Assembly (NCBI GenBank): GCA_902702965.1 | Contig: CACRXP010000152.1 | Location: forward strand, 1,068,393 to 1,132,392 | Reading direction: 5' to 3' | DNA length: 64,000 nt | DNA from: Spirometra erinaceieuropaei | Taxonomy: Eukaryota; Platyhelminthes; Cestoda; Diphyllobothriidea; Diphyllobothriidae | Shown here: piece by piece, positions 12,895 to 23,203 of the stretch | Layout of the letters: every line of letters begins with the position of its first letter | Position numbering within the stretch: the first letter of the stretch is position 1 | Program-made: the position numbers and the translations under genes | The notes under the pieces: generated by a model | Database searches by the model: none | Told to the model about the DNA's origin: nothing | What the model saw: only the letters and a program-made list of their open reading frames with translations

Positions 12895-13195
12895 AAACTA
12901 TTCAGGAATTTTAAGATATTTTTAAAAAAACTAAGGAAATTCAGTTGTTTAACAAAAAAAGTGACAAATGCGCAGTTGGTGTCAAATTAATGCAATAAGA
13001 CATTTTAAGCACGTTTACCAAAAAATATGCATAAACACAGGATATATGGACGACGAAAACCAGTGAAAAAGTCGTATGCTATTTATGTAGTCATCTTTTA
13101 CAGAATGTGGCTTTTGTAGGCGGCTACACCAAGGCTTATTCAAAAGTTGGCATCCTGACGAGTTTGCAGCGCTTTAATATTATGCTACATTTTAC
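12895..13195 (-). mobile_element. MITE fragment (right arm)
   Basis: The segment at 13,070-13,180 (tagtcatctttta, ttcaaaagttggcatcctgacgag, attatgctac) follows the right arm of the MITE at 18,400-19,390 in the same order. The terminal 50 bases are missing. It is a decayed fragment. Confidence 0.5.
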
Positions 13196-13204
13196 TAGGT
13201 AAAA

Positions 13205-13520
13205 GTGAATTATTTGAAATCTGTCAAAGGACCTCTGAATTACGTGAGCCTGGTAGTCATCTAGTGGATTCTAGATGTATTACTTAGGAAATCCTGCTTG
13301 GGCAGTCAGCTTACTGCATCAGATTTGGTGGATTCTAGCCGTCTGAGCAGGGTTGGCGGAAGAAACTTGACCTAAATGCAATCAAACTCGCGTTGTCCGC
13401 TGGGGCCTCGTCGCTCAGATGGTTAAAGCGTTGGCTGTACTCTAGCCTTCCCTTGTTGTCGTGGGTTCACCGAGTTTTTCACAGTTGGGTCATTGTGGAT
13501 AATAAGCATTGCAATTCCAT
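13205..13520 (+). repeat. tRNA-derived SINE, copy 1
   Basis: About 300 bases align with 63,370-63,680. Shared segments are 'gaattacgtgagc', 'ttaggaaatcctg.ttgg.cagtcag', 'cttgac' and 'aaactcgcgt.gtccg' leading into a tRNA-like core that begins GGGGCCTCG (13,403). A D-arm-like GCTCAGATGGTTAAAGC and an anticodon-like hairpin (GGCT/AGCC) follow. The T-arm lost several bases after GTGGGTTC. The tRNA-like part is a SINE promoter rather than a working tRNA. It is a retroposed copy with no protein. Confidence 0.55.
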
Positions 13521-13599
13521 GTATTTCATCCTTCCTAATCTAAAGCACATTTCAGAAGTTCGTTTAAAAGTTTCCGAGCTGGGCCAGACTTTGTAATGA

Positions 13600-16500
13600 C
13601 GAAGAGGATTGATGTTGCCTGGAGTATGACGTCTGATACCTTGTCCAATTCGCAGGTTTTCATATGGTGTTTTCTAGGAAATAGGTATATTTTTTTACTT
13701 CATGTGAGTCGCAATTCACTATAACCGAAACAATTTTCTTTGATCTTATTGATTTTTAACTGACATGAAAACATGGCAGACAACAATACGTACAATAGAC
13801 GACGACCAATACGAAGCTGTTTTCTGCTGTAAAAGAAGTGTCGCACTGACATTTCTAACGGTCCAGCTACACTGTTCGCAAAAATGGCTATGGGGAGAGT
13901 AACCGTTCAGATCTAGGAGGTATCCTATCAAAATACGGTTCGCTCTAAACACCGTTAACGCCTTGTCATACTTCCTACTTCAATCACTTTAGCCTGTTTT
14001 AGAAAGGTGCATAAAATGTGCGAGCTCGGGATAAATCTCCAAACAATTAAACAAACTGGGGTTGGCCAGAATTTCCAGATTCTGCTGCTGCCAACTGGTC
14101 TTGATTATCCTTTTTTGCTTTCTGTTTGGTAAATCTCTGAGAGGTTTCTTGAGTGTTTTATCGAAATAAGTGCAAAATAGACAGCGGCACATATTTACCA
14201 ATTATCCCGTTCAAAGCACCCGTTTTATCGTACTAACTGAAACTGTTTAAAGTGGCTCAAGCCCCTGGTTATAGCGGCATTTCTATGGCACTTTTGTCAA
14301 GTACAGGACGCACTCCGTCCCACTGTCTTGGAAGTTCTTGACATGCAAGTACTCCAAATCTCAACCCAGGTTGAAACACCCTGTTGCAGAGAAACGTTAC
14401 ATTTATTCCTCAAACCCCTCAAACCCTCAAACCTCCTATCCTCTAGGAATTCGATAACATGTTTCCTGAATTTGGAAACCATTCGGGTGCATGGGTTTCG
14501 GATCTCCCATAATGAGCCCACCCGTACAGTGAAGAAGAGGCCCAGCAGTATTACATGGTTGCCGGCCAAATTCCAGCTACTATGTTCCAATGCGTTGGCC
14601 TTTAGCACTCTTATAAATAAACTTGTTATTCAAATAGACTTTGTGCAAAGGACAAATCAGACGGGACTTCCAGGGTAAAACTATTGTGGGTCCTAACAGT
14701 TGATGATAAAAAAGGCCAAGAGCGCAATATGCCAAGGTGACTTGCTTTTTGTTTCCTTAATGAAGTCAATACTGCGCGCTTGTCGATCAGAAATTCGACT
14801 TTTTAGCTTTGGATGTTTACGCCTTTGACATCAGAAGTGGGTTGATCCCTCCTGCGGGCTTTGCGGACTAAGTTCTGGCGCCCAGCCAGCTGATTTTCCA
14901 ACTGATGCGTCGGAAAGGAGACTCAGAAGCTGAAAAACTGAACATGTTTAGACAGGCAGATAGGATGATCGGGTTGGTGTTTGGGTCCCAGCTGACGGTG
15001 ACTTATGGAATTGCCCTAAATCCATACAACCTGGCAACTTCTAAGCAGGAAATACTTGTTCGTTGTTCAGAACTGCCCGCAGCCTTTGCAGGTGACGTTG
15101 GTTCCCAGTTTTTATGTAAGGCTTTAACTGCCAAATTATGGTACTAGCTCAGACCGCCAAATAGCGCTCGCAATGCTGCAAAATCAGTGAGACGATGGCT
15201 TCCCATCTACTGATGGACGTGCGTACTAACGTAATGAGAGAAAAGTCGATCTGGCTTTGAAATTTTATATACATTAATTTATCTCTGTGTTTAGGCATCT
15301 CCTGCTATCCTCACATGCACAATAAAATGGCGCATTTCGTCTGACCTGAAAGACACCAATGACAGCTCTCTGTAGGTCCACTATGACAGTGGAAGCAAAA
15401 TGCCCTGGGGTCAAGCAAGACAACCGCGTGTAATCGCATTTTCAGTTTGAAAGCCGAATGCCCCGTATTTTCGCAACAGCACTTCTGTTTCATCTAATTA
15501 TTTAATATTCTAAGAATGCAGTTTTCGTTAAAAAATGGCAGAAGGCTACTCCTATTAAACACTGTCTGGAAGAAGGCAGAAAGAATTTGAGCACACACAT
15601 TGCCGAAAAGTAGGACTAAAGAAAAGTGTCATTTTTAAAATTTTGAGGTAGGAAATGAATGTGCGTCCCCTCTACCAGCACTCAATCATCGTCTCCGAGC
15701 GTCATCAACTTTAGATGTATGACCTTGACAATCTTCCTGACAGCTCGTTGGACATTATCCGCCGGAACCTGTTACCCGATATTTTATAAGCGATTGCTGT
15801 GAGATTTTTATCTACTGCCCGACTGGCTTGCGTTTCTGGAACGGCTGGCATAGCTCTGCACTTTCTATGAATATTTGCTGATGCATCCGCGTGCAGACAG
15901 ACAAACCGACATACCAGTCAGGCGCGTTTGTTTGATGGTTGCTCCTTGCTCTTCTTAAATTGGTTAAAAAGCCAATTATTTGTCTTTCGTAGGGCATTAT
16001 TATTAGGCTAATATCAACCGATGTCTTGCAGAGAGAAAGCTCTTCAGTAGAAGTTCGCCTGCGATACCGGGTATAGCCTGCTTCTTTGTCTAAAGTAACA
16101 TATAGGGGGCTCTAAGATTTTTAAATATAAACGTAGATTTTAGTTAAAGAATTGCTATCTTAACAGAACACATCGCACACGTAGTTCTTCCTCTCTATAC
16201 ATATTTGCAATTTTATACTTCCCCAATGACTCTCAAAGTTCATTCATGTCCTTAACATAGACGCACAAAAATCATTTTTAAAACGCATTAATGACAGTGG
16301 CTTTCCAGTCAAATGCGGTAAGACTCCCTGACAGCATTTGTAATTAAAAGCCGTTTCATGCGCCGAGCAAGGCGGTTAGCTAACCCACTAATTAACCAGT
16401 AGTTGCAAAATCTATTTATCGTCGACATCAAAGTTAATTCAACATAAATCTTTGGCAAGAATGCCCATAAAATAACTTCCATTACGTTTGTTATGTGCAC

Positions 16501-17110
16501 GTTTGTGATCCCAAAATCTTCACTCGAAGAAAAGCAGCATTTTCGAGCATAATTTTATCCATGAATATAGGAATATTTTTAGAATCAGTGCATGCTTGTT
16601 AAAAGATGTTTGAGCATGCATATTAAAAGGTTGCTTGGACACTTGAATGAGCGTCTACAAGTTATATATTTACGCATTTTGAACCGCCCTTGCCTTAACC
16701 ATAACCATGAACATGCCAATCTAGTGGCTTCAATTACATCGTCCACAGCACACGACAACGGGTCTGGGAACCTCAAAGTGCGCTCTTCTTTAGCAACAGG
16801 GACCGAATGCTGAATGGCCAGAAACCCGTTCTATGTCTTGATGGGCTGTGTTAAAGCGGATTTTGAGCATGACTTTGTTTGAAAGCCATCAAGTGGGCAA
16901 CGGAACCCGATCAAGTACAGCAACAACAAATTCAAGAGACCTGCTACGGAGGACGTTCCCAAACCGCCTCATACATCTTTAATAAATGGCATGAGATATC
17001 TTAGAGTGTTGACTTTCTCATTTGTGACGGAACCGATGTAAGCGACCAAGCGAGTTCCAGGAAGTTGTTCAGATGAAAAGGGTGCGATAATTAAAACAAG
17101 AAGTCTATTG
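13600..17110. other. Unassigned AT-rich sequence
   Basis: Several frames of 60-116 codons occur on both strands, for example around 14,297-14,678 and 14,905-15,147. None has a domain motif I recognise, and the overlapping ones contradict each other. A short stretch near 14,705-14,745 ('aaaaaaggc', 'gcgcaatatgcca') recurs near 60,013-60,045, so part of this interval is repetitive. No gene is called. Confidence 0.35.
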
Positions 17111-17119
17111 GCCTGCGTT

Positions 17120-17220
17120 TTGGACCTTTATCTGCGACCGTCTCAGATGATGGGTTCGAGTTAGAATCCGAAACGTCTGACCAATAAGCTTCTTGTTCCA
17201 GTGATCGCATTTTCTTATTC
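17120..17220 (+). mobile_element. Penelope-like element 3'-end fragment
   Basis: Matches the 3' end of the minus-strand PLE at 27,900-30,470: the 'cctttatc.gcga' stretch, then 'gtctc.gatgatgg', a short hairpin, GAAA, and 'ccaataa.cttcttgttccagtgatcg'. The hairpin here is GGGTTC/GAATCC, where the other copy has GGATT/AATCC. It is a 5'-truncated retroposed end with no coding part. Confidence 0.6.
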
Positions 17221-17452
17221 TGTACCCACGTACTTCACTCCAAGGATGGTTTTTGCCCAAAGGCAATCACTGATCCAAAACTCCCAACCATCCCGGAGAA
17301 CGGATCAAATGAATACCTGATGCATGCCAGACTATGGATGAATTTTTAAACATTGCGAAAACCCAATCCAAACTCTGCAAATAAATTAAAAACCTCTAAT
17401 CACCTTGAATTCTCCTTCACAGCCCACAATCCCAGCCAACACATGGCCCAAA

Positions 17453-17796
17453 CTTACCATTGGGCCACGGTTGGGCTTGATGTGGTCCTGACCCAAACCT
17501 CATTCCGGATTAATGCAGCAGCAATTCCTTGTTACAAAATATGCATTTAGCCCAAAAAGTAGGCCATACTAAGACCGGAATGCATACAATTAAGTGTATA
17601 AAGTAACCCTCACTGTCTAAACGTACCGTCATGGTGGCACTGTTGGGCAAGGTGTGGCCTTGGAACAACCTCATTTCCAGAATAATGCAGAAATAATTCT
17701 ATGTTGTAAATTAAGCATTTAACAGCTAAAATAAACTATATTAGGACCGCATTAAATTAAACTAACTAAACAAAGTAACCCTCATTGTCTATACAA
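17453..17796 (+). repeat. Two-copy tandem repeat, 172-bp period
   Basis: Two diverged units lie head to tail. TTGGGC recurs at 17,471 and 17,643, and the phrase 'aagtaaccct' recurs at 17,601 and 17,773, both 172 bases apart. 'cctcatt.c.g.attaatgcag' is also shared. No frame is conserved across the units. It may be a small satellite remnant or part of a larger repeat. Confidence 0.55.
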
Positions 17797-17869
17797 ATTT
17801 CGTCTCATAAAATTTATCTGGAACAGATATATAGGTCGTTTGACGTAAGTGCTGTCTGCGGAACTGCAA

Positions 17870-18395
17870 TTATTTCGACTATCTTTTTCTCACAAGTATA
17901 TGACCTTAAGCTGGCCAAGTATCATGTCCATTTTGCATTTGCCCATAAATTTTCCACGTCACGGATCCCATTTAATCCCGAAAAAAACTGCATTAGGTTG
18001 TTTTTGTCTCATATCGGACGACTGTCCTAGTTATCCAGATTACCTAGAGAGCCGATGACACATTGACATTTCCCCAGATCAGAAAAGAAAGTTCAACACA
18101 TGGTCAGTCATCGAAAAGGACAAATCACTACAGTGCAAATTACCAGAGCTGGATGAATTACGTCAGCCGAAATTTTTCACTTTGCACTGATGCTCATGCG
18201 GCATAAACTTTGATTTTCAGCTGTATATTCTTATAGGCTGGGGTATTGCTCTGATGAGTCTGTAATTCTGATGAGCATTCAGCATATCTCTAATGCTAAC
18301 ATGATAGTGTCATTCGATTTCTGCGGTAAGGGACGTTTTGTCTCCGCTGTATGCTAGAGCTCAATCGAAAACCCTTTTTCTAGAACTTATAGCTA
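17870..18395 (+). repeat. Unclassified dispersed repeat family Q, copy 2
   Basis: Diverged partner of 8,140-8,700. It stops at the target TA of the adjacent MITE, which suggests the MITE inserted at or beside its edge. Non-coding. Confidence 0.45.
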
Positions 18396-18399
18396 TGTA

Positions 18400-19390
18400 C
18401 AGTGAGTGACCGATCTCATGAAATGTTGACCGGAATTCGGAAATACATTTTCGATTAGGAAGAATTACTTAGGTACCGTTACATGATTGGTTATCAAGCG
18501 GCATAATCCTATAATGTTGCGGACTCGTCAGGATGTCAGCTTCTGAATGCACCTCTTTTCAACCTCCTGCAGTGACTGCACTTGGTAAGAAATGACTACT
18601 TAAAAGGCATGCAATTTAAACATAGATTTTTAATGGTCTCATAAGTTCAGCTATATTTTATAGGAAACATGCATAAAATATACTTTCTTTTGCTCGTTCG
18701 GTAGAAAATCACGTTATCTTTACATTTCATACCTAAAGAAAAGGTAAATTTAGTTTTTAGAAAAGTTTCTAATTATCAGATTTTTAAGACCGTGCAATGT
18801 CCATTCATACCTCATCGTGCATGCCCGTTTGCCAATGCTTCTCATGAAATTTAGAACATGGTCCGCATTCACTGCAATATTGTGTGAACTCTACATGGTT
18901 TCTTTTTAAAGGCATAGAGAAATATGTGATTTTCCTTACGCCTAAAGCATGCACCTTGTAGACTGAAATCGCTATAAGCTAATGCAAAGGCTGACCAGGC
19001 CGAAAATTATTCGGGCATAAGAAAACATTTAATAAACTAAATACACTCTTTCTTCAAGTTTGAAATGTAAAGATAACGTGATTTTCTACCGAACGAGCAA
19101 AAGAAAGTATATTTTATGCATGTTTCCTATAAACTATAGCTGAACTTATGAGACCATTAAAAATCTATGTTTAAATTGCATGCCTTTTAAGTAGTCATTT
19201 CTTACCAAGTGCAGACATTGCAGGAGATTAAAAAGAGGTGCATTCAGAAGCCGACATCCTGACGAGTCCGCAACATTATAGGATGATGCCGCTTGATAAT
19301 CAATCATGTAACGGTACCTAAGTAATTCTTCCTAATCGAAAATGCATTTCCGAATTTCGGTCAACATTTCATGAGCTCGGTCACTCACTG
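18400..19390. mobile_element. MITE with long inverted arms (991 bp), best preserved copy
   Basis: Flanked by TA on both sides (18,398-18,399 and 19,391-19,392). The left end CAGTGAGTGACCGATCTCAT is mirrored on the right with one mismatch. The inverted arms extend about 335 bases (18,400-18,735 versus 19,055-19,390) with high identity, including the segment 'acgttatctttacattt'. The roughly 320-base middle has no reading frame. Long arms with a TA target duplication make this a fold-back type MITE of the Tc1/mariner group, mobilised in trans. High arm identity means it is younger than the other copies or that the arms were homogenised. Confidence 0.8.
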
Positions 19391-19947
19391 TAGGCCTATT
19401 AATATCTTCAGCTAGCCATGTCCAGACCTCGAAGCAGGACCCCTGAGTGTTAGGTTCAAATCTCGGTCAGGCTTACCGATTTTGTGACGAAATTCGAATG
19501 CTATTTATTCTGGACTCCGGCTGAGCGTCTATTCACCCAAATGTCTAGTTTACGCGGACGAATTGACCGCTGCCTACTTTGTGGCTCTGCATTTATCCGT
19601 CGTTAATGCCCATAAAAGGGCAATTGTAATTCAAGATAAGGATGAAAAAACTTATTTTGTACGTTCATGTTGTAGGCAATTACTTCTACGTATGATTTAG
19701 TAATTAAAGGATTTGTCATCTCCTTCCTGAAACTGTTACCAGTTGTGGGAGTTTTCTGCATGCTGTCATGACTCTTATGCACTCTGGTATTTGCACCTCT
19801 AATTGTGCTGTTTTGGAACGGAACAATGCGATTCACATCTATCACGATAGCTTCAACGTCCGGAAACATCTTCCTGTTGATCCGCAGAACGCAACAGACG
19901 ACCTGCAAGTGCCAGGCGCAAGTAAAAGTGTAAACTGCGGTTAAAAA

Positions 19948-20130
19948 TATGTATATATATGTGTGTATGACAGATGAACGAGCAACGGTTGGGTTACGGA
20001 ACGCGCTCGAATGGTATACCTGGCTGATGACGACTAATAGGCCAGAAATGACCACTCCGGTCTTCATTGTATTGTCGGCGCCATCTCCTATATATGAGTG
20101 TATGCATGATATGAATTTATATATATATCA
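19948..20130 (+). mobile_element. tRNA-SINE fragment bounded by (TA)n
   Basis: Carries the tail of the SINE also present at 22,596-22,680 (minus) and 23,120-23,203 (plus): 'ctggctgatgacg.ctaat' and 'ccagaaatg.cca.tccggtct' with few changes. The tRNA-like head is missing, so it is 5'-truncated. Both sides have TA-rich tracts (tatatatat near 19,955 and 20,115). Confidence 0.55.
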
Positions 20131-20139
20131 ACATGAGTG

Positions 20140-20487
20140 AAGATTCGAGGTCCAGATAGATTATCACGTTCATCATCCCGGGCAGGCGGGAGAGGTCACA
20201 CCAGCGCCCCAGCGGTCGGCCACGGAGAGACCTAAGCCAATCCCCCGCCAGCAGGCAGGTCAAAGTTCATGTAGCAGGCATGCCTATAACACGAGACAGG
20301 CGGCGAGACAGAACAACTCTGAGCTAGCAGGAACAAACACCCTACCACTACTCTGATGATGGAATCGAGGAAGATTCCGAAACATCAGCACCAATACAGT
20401 GTGGTCCATGGCATCGCCTCTTTTTCTTCTTCGTCTTCTTTTGGGGATGATGAACGTGATATATATCTATATGTATATATACATATA
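20140..20487 (+). mobile_element. Penelope-like 3'-end fragment plus (TA)n
   Basis: Contains 'ctgatgat', the perfect hairpin GGAATC/GATTCC, then GAAAC at 20,353-20,382, the same arrangement as the PLE ends at 17,141 and 28,013. The sequence before it is GC-rich and looks like a decayed PLE tail. It ends in a TA-rich tract (20,458-20,487) that abuts the nested palindrome. Confidence 0.5.
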
Positions 20488-21421
20488 TTAAAGGTATTAT
20501 AACGTACTCCCGACGTAGATACTTGTTAAAAGCCCAGACAATCAACTACTGTGGAATAACCACGTAATGCCTATTCTACAAACAAGTAGTACTACGAGTA
20601 GTATGAATTTCATATGGTAAAGGTATTATACCGTACTCCCGACCTAGATACTTGCTAAAAGCCCAGACACGTGTTTCGCCGATATTCTGCCGCTGCGTGA
20701 CAGAGCTGCGAGGGGTTCGGCTCTTCAGTGGGACCCCCAGCGTTCTCTAGCGGTTTCTGGTATATGAACTCCAGAGAATAATCAGGTGAATAATTTCGGA
20801 AATTAATCAGTGCAGAACTTGGAGTCAAATCTCCGGGACATGACTTTTTAGGGTCAGAACCGAAATTTCAATGAACATTTGAGTCGAAGACAATCAACTA
20901 CTGTGGAATAACCCCGTAATGCCCATTCTACAAACAAGTAGTACTACGAGTAGTATGAATTTCGACTCAAATGTTCATTGAAATTTCGGTTCTGACCCTA
21001 AAAAGTCATGTCCCGGAGATTTAACTCCAAGTTCTGCACTGATTAATTTCCGAAATTATTCACCTGATATTTCTCTGGAGTTCATATACCAGAAACCGCT
21101 AGAGAACGCTGGGGGTCCCACTGAAGAGCCGAACCCCTCGCAGCTCTGTCACGCAGCGGCAGAATATCGGCGAAACACGTGTCTGGGCTTTTAGCAAGTA
21201 TCTAGGTCGGGAGTACGGTATAATACCTTTACCATATGAAATTCATACTACTCGTAGTACTACTTGTTTGTAGAATGGGCATTACGTGGTTATTCCACAG
21301 TAGTTGATTGTCTTCGACTCAAATGTTCATTGAAATTTCGGTTCTGACCCTAAAAAGTCATGTCCCGGAGATTTAACTCCAAGTTCTGCACTGATTAATT
21401 TCCGAAATTATTCACCTGATA
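20488..21421. repeat. Nested palindrome of tandem units in opposite orientation
   Basis: Call U the 74-base block 'aatcaactactgtggaat...gaattt' and V the about 275-base block from 'ggtaaaggtatta' to 'atttgagtcga'. The plus strand reads partial V (20,488-20,538), U (20,539-20,612), V (20,613-20,888), U again (20,889-20,962), then reverse V (20,963-21,233), reverse U (21,234-21,312) and partial reverse V (21,313-21,421). The U+V arms of about 350 bases are nearly identical, so the structure is recent. V contains a GC-rich module (CGCTGCGTGACAGAGCTGCG, 'cagtgggaccccca') also found decayed near 25,480 and 62,890. No coding frame. The unit order resembles PLE tandem/inverted arrangements, but no PLE coding sequence is inside. 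Confidence 0.85.
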
Positions 21422-21444
21422 TATATATATATATATATATTCAG

Positions 21445-21939
21445 TTCAAATTTGAAACAGAGGCTGACGGACAGCTCCCATTTCTAGACGTCCTCGTATG
21501 CCGAAAAACTGAGGGATCCCTTCAGACTTTAGTTTATCGCAAAGAAGCATACTCCGAGGTGTTCCTACACTTTGGGAGTAACCACACCATCTCTCACAAG
21601 AGGAGTACTGTCTACAGCCTACTAAACCGAGCTAAAACACACTGCTCTGATGAAGAAAGTTATCAAGCAGAAGTGAGATACCTTTTCAAATTATTTTCCC
21701 ACAACGGCCACCCGCGCCACTTTGTGCATCATTGCATGAAACATGAGTTTAAACAGAAAGGTATTTCGAAAACAGCGGCCACCCAAGCACCAAAAACTTT
21801 CACCTGGCGGACCCTCCCATACATCAAAAATGTATCTGAACTCGTCGAAAGACAACTGAAAAAGCATCAGATACACGTAGCACACCAACCTACAACCACC
21901 TTGCATACACAGCTTGTACACCCTATGGACAGGGTTGGC
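21445..21939 (+). pseudogene. PLE reverse transcriptase C-terminal part
   Basis: An uninterrupted frame from the (AT)n junction to a stop at 21,940-21,942. It contains the PLE signatures PFLDVLVCRK (about residue 12), TISHKRSTVYSLLNRA, CSDEE and LPYIKNVSELVERQL, the thumb and connector between RT and GIY-YIG. No start codon belongs to it; the left edge is a truncation. The same motifs in related form appear in the minus-strand PLE at 28,421-29,000 (PFLDVLVCRK becomes AFLDVLVCRK, and HKRS and LPYVKNVSE are shared), which confirms the family. Confidence 0.8.
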
Positions 21940-21940
21940 T

Positions 21941-22288
21941 AATCTTGACAGGAAAGGTGTTGTCTACAAAATACCATGTTCCAGTTGTGATGCCGTGTAT
22001 TGTGGCCAAACTGGGAAATCCGCCTCTTCCCGCATACATGAGCATCAGTTAGCGGTGAGGAGACGAGATCATTTATCCCAGGTGGCTATGCACACACTGG
22101 ACACTGGACATAAATTTGCATGGGAGAACGCCCGCATTGTTGGCGCCTGCCCAATAAGCAAAGGCCGCAAATTCCTAAAAGCAATGCACTCAGATGAGGC
22201 ATGCATCAATCGGCATATCGATCTAGATGCCACATACAAATTTCTCAAGGACAAATGGAAGCGAGCGCAGCCAATGCCGAGGGGATGA
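21941..22288 (+). pseudogene. PLE GIY-YIG endonuclease domain
   Basis: Reads GVVYKIPC, then CDAVYCGQTGK about 8 residues later: the GIY-YIG motif in its PLE form (VVY...YCG/VG.TGR). The arginine-containing helix follows (SSRIHEHQ), then the HxxxTGH-like LDTGHKFAWENARI and the C-terminal acidic stretch. In intact PLEs this nuclease nicks target DNA for reverse transcription. Relative to the upstream RT frame it sits in a different phase, consistent with a one-base loss shortly before 21,940. Stop at 22,286-22,288. Confidence 0.8.
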
Positions 22289-22386
22289 CGAAATCTTTGA
22301 CGCGCATTGGCGCAGACTTCGGCCAACCATAGAATCACTTGTTTGACACGGTTAAATATTTAACTGTATTTGTACATTGCCCAAAA

Positions 22387-22430
22387 GTCTGACGACGAGC
22401 TGGGGAACCAGACTCGAAAATTTACTCATT
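22387..22430 (+). other. Hammerhead-like CTGANGA-hairpin-GAAA motif in PLE 3' end
   Basis: CTGACGA is followed by one base and a hairpin (GAG-CTGG ... CCAG-a-CTC, loop GGAA) and then GAAA. Related motifs occur in other PLE ends at 17,145 (+, with CAGATGA), 20,353 (+), 23,262-23,297 (-) and 27,966-28,013 (-), with different but still paired stem sequences. PLEs are known to carry hammerhead ribozymes in their terminal repeats. Here one extra base stands between the core and the stem, and no cleavage-site helix was established, so activity is unproven. Confidence 0.45.
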
Positions 22431-22490
22431 AAAGTTTATTCCCTTCCCAAAGAATCTTAATTATTTTTAATATATATATATATACATATA

Positions 22491-23203
22491 TTATGATAGT
22501 GGGCGCTCACCGATCAAGTTACGGAACATGCTCGTTCCGTTGTGCCTTGGGGCTCATACTTAAACCCTCGCAGGCAGTCGCACAGCGACTAGTGATATAT
22601 GTTGGAAAGGTAATACCGACAAAGACAAGGGAGACCGGAATGGCCATTTCTGGCTTATTAGCCGTCATCAGCCAGTCATACCCAAACCCAAGTGTGGATC
22701 ACTTGAGATTCGAACCCGGGATCTTTGGTCATGGAGTTGAACACTCTACCATTGAGCCACGGGCCCGTTGTCCTGTCGGTTGTGATCGGGAATATTAATT
22801 ATGACAGTGGGCCCTCGCCGATCAGGTTACGGAACATGCTCATTCCGTTGTGCCTTGGGGCTCATACTTAAACCCTCGCAGGCAGTCGCACATATATCAC
22901 TAGTCGCTGTGCGACTGCCTGCGAGGGTTTAAGTATGAGCCCCAAGGCACAACGGAACGAGCATGTTCCGTAACCTGATCGGTGAGCGCCCACTATCATA
23001 ATTAATATTCCCGATCACAACCGACAGGACAACGGGGCCGTGGCTCAATGGTAGAGCGTTCAACTCCATGACCAAAGATCCCGGGTTCGAATCTCACGTG
23101 ATCCGCACTTGGGTTTGGGTATGACTGGCTGATGACGGCTAATAAGCCAGAAATGGCCATTCCGGTCTCCCTTGTCTTTGTCGGTATTACCTTTCCAACA
23201 TAT
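22491..23203. repeat. Inverted pair of tRNA-derived SINE units (palindrome)
   Basis: Order on the plus strand: A (22,491-22,595), B (22,596-22,799), partial A (22,800-22,891), then reverse A (22,893-23,002) and reverse B (23,003-23,203). The centre is a tight hairpin: 94-base arms (22,798-22,891 and 22,909-23,002) with a 17-base loop. Block B contains the tRNA-like head and the 'ggctgatgacggctaat' tail, so the left unit reads on the minus strand and the right one on the plus strand. Both outer edges are TA-rich tracts. Arms differ at only a few positions, so the structure is young. Confidence 0.85.
23034..23105 (+). other. tRNA-like SINE head with A and B boxes
   Basis: GGGGCCG, then TGGCTCAATGGTAGAGC (A box with a perfect GCTC/GAGC D-stem) and GGGTTCGAATC (B box) at normal tRNA spacing. 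The acceptor stem does not close and the anticodon arm is weak, so it is a pol III SINE promoter rather than a functional tRNA. A mirrored copy is at 22,697-22,770 on the minus strand. Parent tRNA not determined. Confidence 0.7.

Larger units (their letters stand above)
21420..22492 (+). mobile_element. Penelope-like element, 5'-truncated
   Basis: Begins directly after an (AT)n tract (21,420-21,440), carries the C-terminal half of a PLE polyprotein (21,445-22,288), a short 3' region with the motif CTGACGA-hairpin-GAAA (22,388-22,418), and ends at another TA-rich tract (22,470-22,492). PLEs encode RT fused to a GIY-YIG endonuclease. Here the RT catalytic YVDD part lies upstream of the truncation and is absent. 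A frame break separates the RT tail from the endonuclease, so the copy is dead. Confidence 0.8.

Noticed and set aside
18241..18290. CTGATGAGTC...CTGATGAGC as a hammerhead ribozyme
   Set aside because: There is no GAAA after a hairpin; it is part of dispersed repeat Q, where the other copy has TTGATGAGTC.
19603..20067. 154-codon minus-strand frame
   Set aside because: Overlaps a SINE fragment and a TA tract at its beginning. The rest has no recognised domain and the neighbouring MITE borders it. Chance frame likely.
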